A program made the position numbers and the translations under genes. Source: Glaciibacter superstes DSM 21135 (GTDB lineage: Bacteria > Actinomycetota > Actinomycetes > Actinomycetales > Microbacteriaceae). From it: DNA of 64,000 nt. Location: assembly GCF_000421145.1 (NCBI RefSeq), contig NZ_ATWH01000008.1, positions 124,001 to 188,000 on the forward strand, in the 5' to 3' direction. Below are positions 37,006 through 46,662 of the stretch, piece after piece. The notes under the pieces are model-generated. The model was not told where the DNA came from. It saw only the letters and a program-made list of their open reading frames with translations, and did not search any database. Within the stretch, counting starts at the first letter, position 1. Each line of letters opens with the position of its first letter.

Positions 37006-37818
37006 CTAGAGCACCTTCGAGAGGAACGCCTGCGTGCGCCGGTGCTGCGGGTTATCGAGCACCTCACGCGGATCGCCAGACTCGACGACCACGCCGCCGT
37101 CCATGAACACCAGCGAGTCGGCGACTTCCTTCGCAAACCCCATCTCGTGCGTGACGACGATCATCGTCATACCCGACTTCGCCAGGCCCTTCATCACGTC
37201 GAGCACCTCGCCGACGAGTTCGGGGTCGAGCGCGCTGGTCGGCTCGTCGAACAGCATCAGCTTCGGTTCCATCGCGAGCGCCCTGGCGATCGCGACGCGC
37301 TGCTGCTGCCCACCGGAGAGGTGCGCCGGATAGTAGTCCGCGCGCTCAGCGAGCCCGACCCTGGCCAGAAGCTCGAGCGCGCGCTGCTTGACCTTGGCCT
37401 TCGGCTCACCCTTCACCTGCATCGGCGCCTCCATCACGTTCTCCAGCGCCGTCATGTGCGGAAACAGGTTGAACCGCTGGAATACCATCCCGATGTCGCG
37501 CCGTTGCTTCGCGGCCTCCTTGGGCTGCATCTCGTAGAGCTTGCCGTTCGACTCGCGAAATCCGATCAGCACACCGTCGACACTGAGCCGGCCGGCCGAG
37601 AGAACTTCGAGATGGTTGATGCAGCGCAGGAACGTCGACTTGCCGGAACCACTTGGCCCGACCAGGCACATCACCTCGCCTCGTTTGACCTCGAGCGAGA
37701 TGCTCTTCAGCACCTCATTCGATCCGAAGCTCTTCGACACGCAGTCGGCAAGCACCATGGGCACGTCGTTCTGCGCGGGGCTGACGGATGCCGCGCCAGG
37801 CGTGATCGTGTCGGTCAT
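37006..37818 (-). CDS. Polar amino-acid ABC transporter ATP-binding protein
   Basis: A 270-residue GlnQ/HisP-type ATPase: Walker [19 protein letters not shown], signature [20 protein letters not shown], Walker [15 protein letters not shown] and the switch His in VVTHEMGFA. The motif set is complete and typical of polar amino-acid importers. It overlaps the permease stop by 4 nt. It is the last gene of the binding protein-permease-ATPase operon. Confidence 0.92.
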   Translation of the reverse strand: MTDTITPGAASVSPAQNDVPMVLADCVSKSFGSNEVLKSISLEVKRGEVMCLVGPSGSGKSTFLRCINHLEVLSAGRLSVDGVLIGFRESNGKLYEMQPKEAAKQRRDIGMVFQRFNLFPHMTALENVMEAPMQVKGEPKAKVKQRALELLARVGLAERADYYPAHLSGGQQQRVAIARALAMEPKLMLFDEPTSALDPELVGEVLDVMKGLAKSGMTMIVVTHEMGFAKEVADSLVFMDGGVVVESGDPREVLDNPQHRRTQAFLSKVL

Positions 37819-38855
37819 CGTCTGCCTCCATGGCCTGGGTTGATCGGCGGATTACCCTCGCTTGGCGGCACGATCACCGTCGGCTGTCCGGAACCGGCTA
37901 CCGGCAGCGTGCCGGTCAGGGCACCGGTGGCGTCGTCAACGCCACCCTTGCGGTCTGGGCGGCGATCGCCGACACCACGGGCGAACCGCTTCTCCAGGAA
38001 GTACTGGCCCACCATCAGGATCGACGTGAAGAACAGGTACCAGATCGACGCCACGATGAGCAGCGGGATCGGGTTGAACGTCTCGGCCGAGATGTCGCGC
38101 GACCGCGTGTAGAGGTCGAAGCTGAACGGAACCGCCGTCACCAGCGATGTCGTCTTCAGCATCGAGATGACCTCGTTGCCGGTCGGCGGGATGATGATCC
38201 GCATCGACTGGGGCACGATCACCCGGCGCATGGTCTGGAACCAGCTCATGCCGAGCGCCGTCGCCGCCTCTTCCTGGCCCTTGTCGACTGACAACAGCCC
38301 GGCCCGAACGATCTCCGCCATATAGGCGGCCTCGTTCAGCGCCAGGCCGATCACGGCAAGCGTGAAAGTGCTCAGGGCAACCTTGGTGTCCATCTGGAAC
38401 CACGGCTCGGTGAACGGGATGCCGATGTCGATCGTCTGGTAGATGATCGCGATCAGGCCCCAAAAGACCAGCTGAACGTACACCGGTGTGCCGCGGAACA
38501 CCCACAGGTAGAACCAAGCGACAGACTTCACGACAGGGTTCGGCGACAGCCGCATGACCGCGAGCGTCACGCCCAGGATGATCGCGATGATCATCGAGTA
38601 GACAGTCAGCTGAAGAGTGACAAACGCGGCCTCCGTGATCCGCTTGTCGAAAACGTACTTCGCAACAGTCGGCCAGTCATACGCCGGCCTATTGGCCGCG
38701 TCGATCACGAACAGCGCGAAGGCGATGACCAGCACCACGGCGAACACGATCCGCCACGGATGCCGGAGCCTGATGGCCTTGATCGCAACCGATTCGCCCG
38801 GGCCGTCCGGCGGCGGTGGCCCCGCCGCCGTATTCTTCACTGCGGCGTCAGACAT
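37815..38855 (-). CDS. Polar amino-acid ABC transporter permease
   Basis: A 346-residue His/Glu/Gln-type permease. The core has [76 protein letters not shown] (EAA loop) and [28 protein letters not shown]. An extra N-terminal helix and a Pro/Gly-rich C-terminal tail lengthen it beyond the usual 220-250 residues. It is 3 nt after the binding-protein gene. Confidence 0.9.
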   Translation of the reverse strand: MSDAAVKNTAAGPPPPDGPGESVAIKAIRLRHPWRIVFAVVLVIAFALFVIDAANRPAYDWPTVAKYVFDKRITEAAFVTLQLTVYSMIIAIILGVTLAVMRLSPNPVVKSVAWFYLWVFRGTPVYVQLVFWGLIAIIYQTIDIGIPFTEPWFQMDTKVALSTFTLAVIGLALNEAAYMAEIVRAGLLSVDKGQEEAATALGMSWFQTMRRVIVPQSMRIIIPPTGNEVISMLKTTSLVTAVPFSFDLYTRSRDISAETFNPIPLLIVASIWYLFFTSILMVGQYFLEKRFARGVGDRRPDRKGGVDDATGALTGTLPVAGSGQPTVIVPPSEGNPPINPGHGGRR

Positions 38856-38858
38856 CGG

Positions 38859-39752
38859 TTAGCTTCCCGCGTTGATCGTGATTTCTTCGAGGCCACCGGC
38901 CGAAACACCCCACTCGTCGAGGATGTCGGCGTATGAACCGTCATCGACCATCGACTGCAGCGCGGCCTGTACGGCTTCTGCCATGCCGGAGTCCTTCTTG
39001 ACCGCCATGCCGTACGGCGCAGTGTCGAACGACTCACCCGCCGGCTCCAGCTTGCCGTCGGTCTTCGAGATCGCATACAGGGTCACGGGAGAGTCGGCGC
39101 TCATCGCGTCGGCCTTCCCAGAGGCGACGGCCTGAGTGGCCAGGTCTTGCGTGTCGTACTTCTGCTTCTCGATCTCCGGCTTGCCGGCAGCGATGCACGC
39201 GTCGTTCTTGGCAGGGATTTCATCGGTGTCCTGCACGGTGGTCGCCTGCACGGCAACTTTCAGCCCGCAGGCGTTGTCGGGGTCGACATCAGACCCGACC
39301 GGCTGTGCCCAGAGGATTCCAGCGTCGTAGAAGTTGACGAAGTCGACCTGCTTCTGCCGCTCCGCGTTATCGGTGAATGACGAGGAACCCATGTTGACCT
39401 TGTCGCCGACGATACCGGGAATAATGTGGTCGAAGGAGGAAATCTCCCAACTCGGCGTGAGACCGAGCTTGCCTGCGATGGCGTTGGCCAGTTCAACGCC
39501 CCAGCCGATCGGTGCGCCGGCGTCGTCTTTGTACTCATTCGGCGGGTATGCGGCATCCGTGCCGATGACCAGTTCGCCAGACTCTGCGATATCGTCCGGC
39601 AGCAGCGCCGCCGCTGCGTCGTCCTTTTTCACATCGCTGGTGGCCGGGGCGTCAGAGGCTCCATCGGCCGCTGGCGTCGAGTTGTCGACGCATCCACTGA
39701 GCATCAGGGCAGCCACTGCGGCCATTGCCGGCAGTACGTATCTAGCGCGCAT
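38859..39752 (-). CDS. Amino-acid ABC transporter substrate-binding lipoprotein
   Basis: A 297-residue family 3 solute-binding protein. ATG 39752 gives the signal RARYVLPAMAAVAALMLSGC (lipobox LSGC) and has GAGAG upstream. The mature part has ELVIGTDAAYPPNEYKDDAG, GWGVELANAIAGKLG, VNMGSSSFTDNAERQKQVDF and GMAVKKDSGMAEAVQ, the usual blocks of glutamine/glutamate/polar amino-acid binders. The exact ligand cannot be told. The first 35 mature residues are an acidic linker. Confidence 0.9.
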   Translation of the reverse strand: MRARYVLPAMAAVAALMLSGCVDNSTPAADGASDAPATSDVKKDDAAAALLPDDIAESGELVIGTDAAYPPNEYKDDAGAPIGWGVELANAIAGKLGLTPSWEISSFDHIIPGIVGDKVNMGSSSFTDNAERQKQVDFVNFYDAGILWAQPVGSDVDPDNACGLKVAVQATTVQDTDEIPAKNDACIAAGKPEIEKQKYDTQDLATQAVASGKADAMSADSPVTLYAISKTDGKLEPAGESFDTAPYGMAVKKDSGMAEAVQAALQSMVDDGSYADILDEWGVSAGGLEEITINAGS

Positions 39753-39954
39753 TGCACATCTCTCTTCTTGTTCTTCTTGCCTTACAGGTTTCGTCATTGA
39801 ATCCGTAAACGGGTGGCGACAATAATGAGCATAACCTGCCCGGCGGTACGCGGATTCTTTGCGCAGATAACGTTTTGGGCCCGCATTGTGCGCGCCAGAC
39901 GTGACTCTGCCCCGCTGTCGAACGGCGACCGCGCTCGAATAGACTTGAGGAATT

Positions 39955-41163
39955 GTGAGCAGCTACTGGACCCTTCTGAAGACCCCAGGGGTTGCGCGCA
40001 TCATCGGGGCCCAGCTGACCGCCAGGTTCCCGTTCGGCATGCTCTCACTGGCGTTTCTCATCCATATCGAGCGCACCTTCGACTCCTACGCGGCGGCCGG
40101 GCTGGTGCTTGGCGCCCTGAGCATCGGACAGGCCATTGCCGGCCCTCTCACCAGCCGCTTGATGGGGCGCTGGGGCATGCGGCCGGTCATCATCACGACA
40201 CTGGCGGTGTGCGCGAGTTCGATCACCCTCATGGTGCTCCTGCCGTTGCCGATCATCGGCCTGGTACTCATCGGCTTCGTCGCCGGCCTCGCGACTCCAC
40301 CGATCCAGCCGGCGGTGCGCACCATCTATCCGAAGATGGTCAACTCGCGCCAGCTGACTCCCCTGTTCTCCCTTGACGCTTCAGCGCAAGAGATCATCTG
40401 GGTGCTCGGCCCGGTGGTCGCCACGTTCGTGGCCATCCAGGTGAGCACCGTTGCCGGCATCCTTCTCGCCGTCGTGTTCCTCGTCGGCGGCGGTATCTGG
40501 TTCATCACGTCGCCAGAACTCGGCCGCGTGCGCATCCCCCGCAGCAGGCGCAAGCTCGGCGTTGTGCTCAGGCGACCCCCGGTGCTGCTCAGCACGATCG
40601 TCGGCTTCATGCTCGTCGCGGCGGCGGCATCAGTGGAAGCCGGTGTCGTCGCGGCATTCGGGCACGGCAGCGCCGACTCCGGCTTTGTTCTGGCGATCTT
40701 CGCGGTCGGCTCGCTCGTCGGCGGCCTGGCGCTCGGTCACATGCCGATCGGGCCGTGGGCACTCGCCGGCCGGATGCTCATCGTGACGGTCGGCATCAGC
40801 CTGGCCACGATCTCGCTGAACTTCTGGTGGCTCGCCGGAACCCTGCTCCTGGCCGGCGTCGGCATCGCCCCGGCGTTCGCTGTGTTGTTCGGGATCGTCT
40901 CGGCGAGCGTGAAGTTCAGCGACACGGCAGAGGCATACGGCTGGGTCGGCACCGGGCAGCTGATCGGGGCAGCCTTGGGCTCCGCGATCGCCGGGTTCTC
41001 GATCGACCACTACGGCGCGACATCCGCCATTCTGGTCGCCGCCGGCTTCGCCGCGCTCGGCTGCCTGATTCCCGCGCTCGGCCGCCGCTGGCACCCCGAC
41101 CTCCGCGGGCGCGACATCAGCCCGATGCCCGACACCGAGCCGATCTCCATCCAGCCCTCCTGA
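39955..41163 (+). CDS. MFS transporter
   Basis: A 402-residue major facilitator with about 12 helices, starting at GTG 39955. It has MLSLAFLIHIERTFDSYAAAGLVLGALSIGQAIAGPLTSRLMGRWGMRPV, the loop 2-3 region with the MGRWG signature. The substrate is unknown; the compact drug-type organisation suggests an exporter. TAGACT (39940-39945) and TGAGGA lie just upstream. It is monocistronic. Confidence 0.85.
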   Translation: MSSYWTLLKTPGVARIIGAQLTARFPFGMLSLAFLIHIERTFDSYAAAGLVLGALSIGQAIAGPLTSRLMGRWGMRPVIITTLAVCASSITLMVLLPLPIIGLVLIGFVAGLATPPIQPAVRTIYPKMVNSRQLTPLFSLDASAQEIIWVLGPVVATFVAIQVSTVAGILLAVVFLVGGGIWFITSPELGRVRIPRSRRKLGVVLRRPPVLLSTIVGFMLVAAAASVEAGVVAAFGHGSADSGFVLAIFAVGSLVGGLALGHMPIGPWALAGRMLIVTVGISLATISLNFWWLAGTLLLAGVGIAPAFAVLFGIVSASVKFSDTAEAYGWVGTGQLIGAALGSAIAGFSIDHYGATSAILVAAGFAALGCLIPALGRRWHPDLRGRDISPMPDTEPISIQPS

Positions 41164-41197
41164 TTCGGCGAGAATTCTGTATCGGCAAGAATGACGT

Positions 41198-42022
41198 ATG
41201 ACCATTTCTCCTTTCCTCACGCTGAATGACGGCCACCGCATCCCGCAACTCGGGCTTGGTGTCTACAAGGTTCCGGATGCCGCGGCCGCCGACACCGTGC
41301 AGGTTGCGCTCGAAGCCGGCTACCGACACATCGACACGGCTGCCCTGTATGAGAACGAAGCGGGTGTCGGAGAGGGAATCAGCCGCGTCGGCCTGCCCCG
41401 CAACGACCTCTTCGTCACCACCAAGGTCTGGAACGACCGGCACGGTTACGACGAGACCCTTCGTGCGTTCGACGAGAGTCTCGGCAAGCTCGGGCTCGAC
41501 TTTGTCGACCTGTATCTCATCCACTGGCCGGCTCCGCGGCAAGACCGCTATATCGAGACTTGGCGCGCCCTCGAAAAACTGCGCGCCGACGGCCTCGCTC
41601 GCTCCATCGGCGTCTCGAACTTCCACACCCACCACCTCGATAGGCTGCTCGCCGAAACCGATGTCGTACCGGCCATCAACCAGGTGGAGCTGCATCCCTG
41701 GCTCGCGCAAGAATCAGTGCGGGCATACGACGCGGCCCACGGCATCCTGACCGAGGCGTGGTCGCCGCTGGCCAGAGGCCGCGCCATCGGCAACGAGACG
41801 CTCGACGCGATCGGTGCGAAACACGGCAGGTCGGCGGCGCAGGTGGTCATCCGCTGGCATCTGCAACTCGGCAACGTGGTCATACCCAAGTCAGTGACGC
41901 CGTCACGCATCCGCGAGAACTTCGACGTGTTCGACTTCGAACTCGACATCGACGACCTGGCTGCCATCGCGCGCCTGGACTCCGGCGAGCGCACCGGCCG
42001 CGACCCAGACGACCTGGACTGA
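41198..42022 (+). CDS. Aldo/keto reductase
   Basis: A 274-residue AKR close in layout to that at 27754: IPQLGLGVYKVPDA, YRHIDTAALYENEAGVG, FVTTKVWN, LIHWPAP, INQVELHPW and VVIPKSVTPSRIREN. All catalytic-tetrad positions (Asp, Tyr, Lys, His) are present. It would reduce small aldehydes or ketones with NADPH. It lies 34 nt after the MFS gene, possibly in one transcript. Confidence 0.9.
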   Translation: MTISPFLTLNDGHRIPQLGLGVYKVPDAAAADTVQVALEAGYRHIDTAALYENEAGVGEGISRVGLPRNDLFVTTKVWNDRHGYDETLRAFDESLGKLGLDFVDLYLIHWPAPRQDRYIETWRALEKLRADGLARSIGVSNFHTHHLDRLLAETDVVPAINQVELHPWLAQESVRAYDAAHGILTEAWSPLARGRAIGNETLDAIGAKHGRSAAQVVIRWHLQLGNVVIPKSVTPSRIRENFDVFDFELDIDDLAAIARLDSGERTGRDPDDLD

Positions 42023-42083
42023 CGCGCGCTGGGCTGACGCGCGACCCTGCGCCGCCGGTTGCCTTAAAGCGCGCCCGGGAGCC

Positions 42084-43076
42084 TTACCAGCGGGGGTGGA
42101 TCTGCTCCCGCAGCAGGCGGTCGTACAGCTCCTGCACACCTTCGTTGAACTCCACACTCAGCTGCGGCACCAAACCCGCGGCCGCATTCCCCGCCGCCTG
42201 CGCCACCGAGCGGGCGCCGGGGATCACCGAGCTCACCCCATCGATCTGCGCCACCCAGGCGAGGGCCGCCTGTGCCGGGGTCAGGTCGGCGTTCTCGCGA
42301 GCGACGAGCGCCGCGAACTCGGCCGCTGCGGCGAGCCCGGTCTCGTAGTCGACACCGGAGAACGTCTCGCCGACGTCGAAGTGGCTGCCGTCGCGGTTGA
42401 AGTTGCGGTGGTCGTTCTCGGCGAACGTGGTCTCCCGCGTGTACTTACCGGTGAGCAGGCCGCTGGCCAGCGGCACCCGCGCGATGATGCCGACGCCGGC
42501 TTCCCGCGCCGCCGGCAGCACCTCGTCGAGCGGCTTCAGGCGGAACGCGTTCAGGATGATCTGCACGGTGGCGATGCCCGGCCGCGCGATGGCGGTGAGC
42601 GCCTCCTCACCAGTCTGCACGCTGACGCCGTAGTTGGCGATCACCCCGTCATCGACCAGTGTGTCGAGCGCGTCGTAGACCTCTCCGGTCTGGAACACCA
42701 CGGTCGGCGGGCAGTGCAGCTGCACGAGGTCGAGGGTCTCGGTCTGCAGGTTGCGGCGCGACCGCTCAGTCCAGTCGCGGAAGTTCTTCAGCACGAAGGT
42801 CTCCGGCAGCTTGCCGAGACGGCCGCCCATCTTGGTCGCGACGGTGATGTCCGCATCCGTGTGGTTCTTCAGGAAGTGCCCGATGACCTGCTCGCTGCGT
42901 CCGTCGCCGTAGACATCTGCGGTGTCAAAGAACGTGACGCCGGCGTCAACGGATGCCGCGAGCACGTCGGTCGCATCGGCTTCGGTGACGTCACCCCAGT
43001 CCGCGCCCAGCTGCCAGGTGCCGAGGCCGATCACGGAGACGGCGCGGCCGGTTCTTCCAAGGATTCGAGTCTGCAT
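42084..43076 (-). CDS. Aldo/keto reductase (YajO/Tas-like branch)
   Basis: A 330-residue AKR of the longer potassium-channel-beta-like branch: MQTRILGRTGRAVSVIGLGTWQLG, FFDTADVYGDGRSEQVIGHFL, VATKMGG and LVQLHCPP. The start at ATG 43076 is supported by TACGCT-GGAGGG directly upstream. A few nt downstream of its stop is the direct repeat CTGACGCGCG in the convergent junction. Confidence 0.88.
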   Translation of the reverse strand: MQTRILGRTGRAVSVIGLGTWQLGADWGDVTEADATDVLAASVDAGVTFFDTADVYGDGRSEQVIGHFLKNHTDADITVATKMGGRLGKLPETFVLKNFRDWTERSRRNLQTETLDLVQLHCPPTVVFQTGEVYDALDTLVDDGVIANYGVSVQTGEEALTAIARPGIATVQIILNAFRLKPLDEVLPAAREAGVGIIARVPLASGLLTGKYTRETTFAENDHRNFNRDGSHFDVGETFSGVDYETGLAAAAEFAALVARENADLTPAQAALAWVAQIDGVSSVIPGARSVAQAAGNAAAGLVPQLSVEFNEGVQELYDRLLREQIHPRW

Positions 43077-43082
43077 CCCTCC

Positions 43083-43088
43083 AGCGTA
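43083..43088 (-). promoter_or_regulatory. -10 TACGCT, leaderless
   Basis: On the minus strand TACGCT is followed by GGAGGG and the ATG. The 6-nt gap also reads as a Shine-Dalgarno, so the start could work either way. Confidence 0.6.
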
Positions 43089-43128
43089 GCCATCCCAGGC
43101 CCGGAACATTCCTCAGGCGGAGACGGGC

Positions 43129-44028
43129 TCACGCGCCCTGAGGCGAAACGGATGCCAACGCGGTCGTGGACTGCCCTGGCACGGCGTCGATCGCCTTCAC
43201 CACCACCCTGGCCAGGCGCTTGCGCACCAGATGGTCATTCGCTTCGACGCGATGCATCGTGACGTGCCGCATCCGCTCGATCACGGTCATGCTGCCGGGT
43301 GCGATAAACGCATCGAGCACGCCATAGACGACCTCAACAGGCACCGACAGGCTGGCGATATCGCTCACGAGCGTCTGCGACTCGATGCAGTGCTCGAGTG
43401 ATTTCACAAATGGCGTCCAGTTGAGCTCGGTGATCTCGAAGATCCCCTTCGGCAGCAACCGCGAGATGATCGCGGCGTTGGCCAAGGTGAAGTCCTTGTT
43501 CGCCCGCAGAAAGTTGTACGCGCGCAGATACGCACTCACCCGTCTGCGCACCTTCGGGTCACCGATCTCGGCCGGCGCGAGGTAAACCGGCGGACCGACG
43601 AGAACCACTTTGGCGACCCGTCCGCGTGCGCCAGGCACCAGGCGACGGATGCCGTGGGCCCGGTCCCCGGCGGCGAGGCGCGAGACGATCAGGCTGCCGA
43701 GAGAGTGCCCGACGAGCGTGTACGGCTGGCGCAGGTGAAGCGACGCGATGGTCGCCCCAAGTGCCGCGACGTGTTCTTCGAGGGTGTACTCACTGTCGGC
43801 CGGTGCCGGCGACTCTCCGAACCCGAGAATCTCGATCGCGATCACCCGATGGTTCGGCGTCAGCAGCGGAATCAGTGCCCTGAAGGTGGCCCAGGTGGAA
43901 GCGATGCCGTGTACGAGGATGACGACGGAACCGGAACCTTCATCCGTCGCGACGTGCAACAGCGGAGGGCGGCGCCGACGACTGCGATCCCGAAAGATGG
44001 GATCCGTCACCGCCGCCCACCAGCTCAT
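43129..44028 (-). CDS. Alpha/beta hydrolase
   Basis: A 299-residue alpha/beta hydrolase. VVILVHGIASTWATFR is the oxyanion region, LVGHSLGSLIVSR the nucleophile elbow (Ser in GHSLG), and EANDHLV near the end supplies the catalytic His; the acid is probably the Asp in YGVLDAF. The N-terminal basic patch RDRSRRRRPPLLHV precedes the fold. The substrate is unknown. Confidence 0.88.
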   Translation of the reverse strand: MSWWAAVTDPIFRDRSRRRRPPLLHVATDEGSGSVVILVHGIASTWATFRALIPLLTPNHRVIAIEILGFGESPAPADSEYTLEEHVAALGATIASLHLRQPYTLVGHSLGSLIVSRLAAGDRAHGIRRLVPGARGRVAKVVLVGPPVYLAPAEIGDPKVRRRVSAYLRAYNFLRANKDFTLANAAIISRLLPKGIFEITELNWTPFVKSLEHCIESQTLVSDIASLSVPVEVVYGVLDAFIAPGSMTVIERMRHVTMHRVEANDHLVRKRLARVVVKAIDAVPGQSTTALASVSPQGA

Positions 44029-44048
44029 GGCCCAATTCTCACTCAGAC

Positions 44049-44270
44049 TCAGCTATCGCCGCGCAGCCGCTCCTTGTAGTCGTTCTTCGCCGCCGTGGCG
44101 TCGCGTTCGGCTTCCGCCCTCTTCACGTGTCCTTCGGCCTTACTGACCTCGGCGTCGGCCTTCGCCTCGTCGACCTTGTCGTCGACCTTGTCCTTGGCAT
44201 CCTCGAAGGCACGGCCGATCTTCTTGCCCGTGGCGTCGAGCGCGTCCTTGGCGTCATCTGCGAATCCCAT
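44049..44270 (-). CDS. Small charged helical protein (CsbD-like size)
   Basis: A 73-residue Lys/Asp/Glu/Ala-rich protein, MGFADDAKDALDATGKKIG onward, predicted to be one long helix with KVDDKVDEAKADAEVSKAEGH heptads. ATG 44270 has a strong AAGGAGGAACC in front, which fixes the start; the longer open frame is not used. Proteins of this kind are stress-related in actinobacteria, but I cannot name the function. Confidence 0.75.
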   Translation of the reverse strand: MGFADDAKDALDATGKKIGRAFEDAKDKVDDKVDEAKADAEVSKAEGHVKRAEAERDATAAKNDYKERLRGDS

Positions 44271-44404
44271 GGTTCCTCCTTGTGAAAACGGTGGTCCGGC
44301 CGCAGCCGACCGGCACTTCCGACCATACGTCGGGGCAGCTGCCCGACACCTGATTGTGATCCGACTCCCAGACTTCATCCAGACAGCGATGCCGGCCGAG
44401 ACCA

Positions 44405-44410
44405 TACAGT
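44405..44410 (+). promoter_or_regulatory. -10 TACAGT, leaderless
   Basis: TACAGT is followed by TGGGCC and the ATG at 44417. Confidence 0.6.
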
Positions 44411-44416
44411 TGGGCC

Positions 44417-45346
44417 ATGAAGCACAATGACACCATAAAGCACAGTCTCTCCGTCGGCGCCGTCGTGCTCTCCGCTCTCCTTCTGGTCGGTTGCTCGTCC
44501 GGCGCCCAGAACTCCTCGTTGCCGAACGTGTCATCCGGTCAGGGCGGCCAGTCCGATGGCATGGCAGAGCCAGCACCATTCCAGGAAGACGGCGCCGCGT
44601 CCGAGATCGCGCCGGATCAGCGCCAGGTCGTCACCACCGGATCGGTGTCGCTCACCGTTGAGGACCCGATCGAAGCGGCAGAAGACGCGCTGGCGATCAC
44701 CGAGAAGGCCGGTGGCCGAGTCGACAGCCGCACCGAGTCGCCCGGCACAGACAACCAGCCGGCGAGCGCAAACCTCACCCTCCGCATCCCGTCAGACAAG
44801 CTCGACGTATCGCTGGCAGAGCTGAAGGAGCTCGGCACGGTGAACCATGTTTCGCTGAATGCGTCTGATGTCACTCAGCAGACCCAGGACCTCGATGCGC
44901 GCATCACGTCGCTCCAGACATCCGTCGACCGGCTGCTCGGCCTGATGAGCAATGCCACCGACACGGCAGACCTGATCACGATCGAGAGTGCGCTGTCGGA
45001 GAGGCAGAGCGAACTCGAGAGCCTTCAGTCGCAGCGGGACTTCCTGTCGGACCAGGTCGACTATTCGACTCTGACGCTCGAACTGTACGCCGAAGGCGTT
45101 GTCGCGCCTGGAGCGCCGGACAACTTCTGGACCGGCGTCGTAGCCGGATGGAACGCTCTCGTCGCCACGCTCGGCGGACTACTCGTCGGACTCGGGGTTC
45201 TGCTGCCGTGGCTGCTCGTGCTGGCCGTGGTCGGCGCCATCGTGCTGCTGATCGTGCGGCTTTCCACGCGCAAGCGTCGTATGGCCCGGGCTGTCACACC
45301 CGCCCAGCCGGCGGCCCCGGTCGACCCTCCCGCTCCCACTGGTTGA
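44417..45346 (+). CDS. DUF4349 lipoprotein
   Basis: A 309-residue lipoprotein: signal HSLSVGAVVLSALLLVGC, then the DUF4349 domain from RQVVTTGSVSLTVEDPIEAAEDAL through LTLRIPSDKLDVSLAELKELG and a coiled-coil QTQDLDARITSLQTSVDRLLGLMSNA...ESALSERQSELESLQSQRDFL. A single C-terminal helix (LVGLGVLLPWLLVLAVVGAIVLLIV) and a basic tail anchor it in the membrane. Its biochemical role is not known. Confidence 0.87.
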   Translation: MKHNDTIKHSLSVGAVVLSALLLVGCSSGAQNSSLPNVSSGQGGQSDGMAEPAPFQEDGAASEIAPDQRQVVTTGSVSLTVEDPIEAAEDALAITEKAGGRVDSRTESPGTDNQPASANLTLRIPSDKLDVSLAELKELGTVNHVSLNASDVTQQTQDLDARITSLQTSVDRLLGLMSNATDTADLITIESALSERQSELESLQSQRDFLSDQVDYSTLTLELYAEGVVAPGAPDNFWTGVVAGWNALVATLGGLLVGLGVLLPWLLVLAVVGAIVLLIVRLSTRKRRMARAVTPAQPAAPVDPPAPTG

Positions 45347-45389
45347 CAGACGCCGCACTCCAGCTCGACCAGGCGCAACGGGAGGCGCC

Positions 45390-45395
45390 TAGGCT
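45390..45395 (+). promoter_or_regulatory. -10 TAGGCT, leaderless
   Basis: TAGGCT is followed by GGCAGC and the GTG at 45402. Confidence 0.65.
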
Positions 45396-45401
45396 GGCAG
45401 C

Positions 45402-46595
45402 GTGAGCGAAACCATACTGACCACTGAACTGCTCGAACGCATCCATTCGCGCGCCGCCGACTACGACCGAGAGAACATCTTCTTCACCGAAGACCTCGCC
45501 GAGCTGGCCGAGGCCGGTTACCTCCGAGCTCTGGTTCCGACCGAGTTCGGAGGACTCGGGCTCAGCCTGAAGCAGGTGGCCCGCGAGCAGATCCGACTCG
45601 CGGCCGCGGCCCCGGCAACCGCACTCGCCGTCAACATGCACCTGGTCTGGACCGGCGTGGCCAAGGCCTTGCACGACCGCGGCGACACTTCCCTCTCTTT
45701 CCTGCTGCACGAGACCGGTCTGGGCGAGGTCTTCGGATTCGGCGTCAGCGAACCCGGCAACGACCTGGTGCTGTTCGGGTCGAGAACGGATGCCGCACCG
45801 GAACAAGACGGCGGCTACCGGTTCACCGGCACCAAGATCTTCACCTCGCTCTCCCCGGCCTGGACCAGGCTCGGCACCATGGGCCTCGACACCACGTCGC
45901 CAGACGCCCCGAAGATCGTCTGGGCATTCATCGACCGCACGGTCAGCACCGGCGCGCGCGACGGAAACAGCAATGGAGTCAGCAATGGAGTCATCACCAA
46001 AGACGACTGGAACACGCTCGGCATGCGGGCCAGCCAGAGCCAGTCGACCGTGCTCGACGGTGCATACGCGCGTGCCGATCGTGTCGTCCGCAGGCTCGAT
46101 CCTGGCCCCAACCCCGACCCGCTGATCTTCAGCATCTTCGCCAACTTCGAGATTCTCCTGGCCGCCGTATACACCGGAATCGGGCGCCGTGCCCTCGAGC
46201 TGGCGGTGGAGGCAGCCGGCCGGCGCACCTCGTTCAAGAACGATGGGCGTGCCCTGTCACAGGACCCAGACATCCGTTGGCGCGTCGCAGAAGCGGCCAT
46301 GATGATGGACGCTATCTACCCGCAGATCGATGCCATTGCCCGCGATGTCGACGAACTCGCCAACCACGGCCCTCAGTGGTTCGCCCTGTTGTCTGGGCTC
46401 AAGCACCGCGCAACCGAGAACGCGAAGAATGTCGTCGATGAGGCTGTTCGGGCCAGCGGCGGCTCGTCGTACTTCGCCGGCAACGAGCTCGGTCGCCTGT
46501 ACCGCGACGTGCTCGCCGGGCTCTTCCACCCGTCAGACGCCGAGTCGGCGCACGCGACCGTCGCAAACGCCTGGCTCGGACCCATCGATGACTGA
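45402..46595 (+). CDS. Acyl-CoA dehydrogenase family protein
   Basis: A 397-residue flavoprotein of the acyl-CoA dehydrogenase fold: LAEAGYLRALVPTEFGGLGLS, EVFGFGVSEPGND, GYRFTGTKIFTSLSP and GMRASQSQSTVLD. The end ALSGG-like GGSSYFAGNELGRLYRDVLAGLFHPSDAES resembles the DszC/HpaH monooxygenase branch as much as true dehydrogenases, so the reaction is open. An in-frame duplication encodes SNGVSNGV at about residue 190. It is translated from GTG 45402, 6 nt from TAGGCT. Confidence 0.82.
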   Translation: MSETILTTELLERIHSRAADYDRENIFFTEDLAELAEAGYLRALVPTEFGGLGLSLKQVAREQIRLAAAAPATALAVNMHLVWTGVAKALHDRGDTSLSFLLHETGLGEVFGFGVSEPGNDLVLFGSRTDAAPEQDGGYRFTGTKIFTSLSPAWTRLGTMGLDTTSPDAPKIVWAFIDRTVSTGARDGNSNGVSNGVITKDDWNTLGMRASQSQSTVLDGAYARADRVVRRLDPGPNPDPLIFSIFANFEILLAAVYTGIGRRALELAVEAAGRRTSFKNDGRALSQDPDIRWRVAEAAMMMDAIYPQIDAIARDVDELANHGPQWFALLSGLKHRATENAKNVVDEAVRASGGSSYFAGNELGRLYRDVLAGLFHPSDAESAHATVANAWLGPIDD

Positions 46596-46633
46596 GTTGA
46601 CGAATGACTGAGTTGACGAATGACTGAGCAGAC
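46587..46633 (+). repeat. 16-bp tandem repeat carrying start/stop codons
   Basis: The unit ATGACTGAGTTGACGA is present twice, then a third partial copy ATGACTGAGCAGACG. The first copy contains the stop of the acyl-CoA dehydrogenase-like gene (GATGACTGA). Each copy begins ATG-ACT-GAG, so the junction of stop and start is duplicated. The third reads through 16 codons and ends at the ThrE start. Confidence 0.8.
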
Positions 46634-46662
46634 GCCAGAGCCCACTCAGGCAAGGCCCGCCG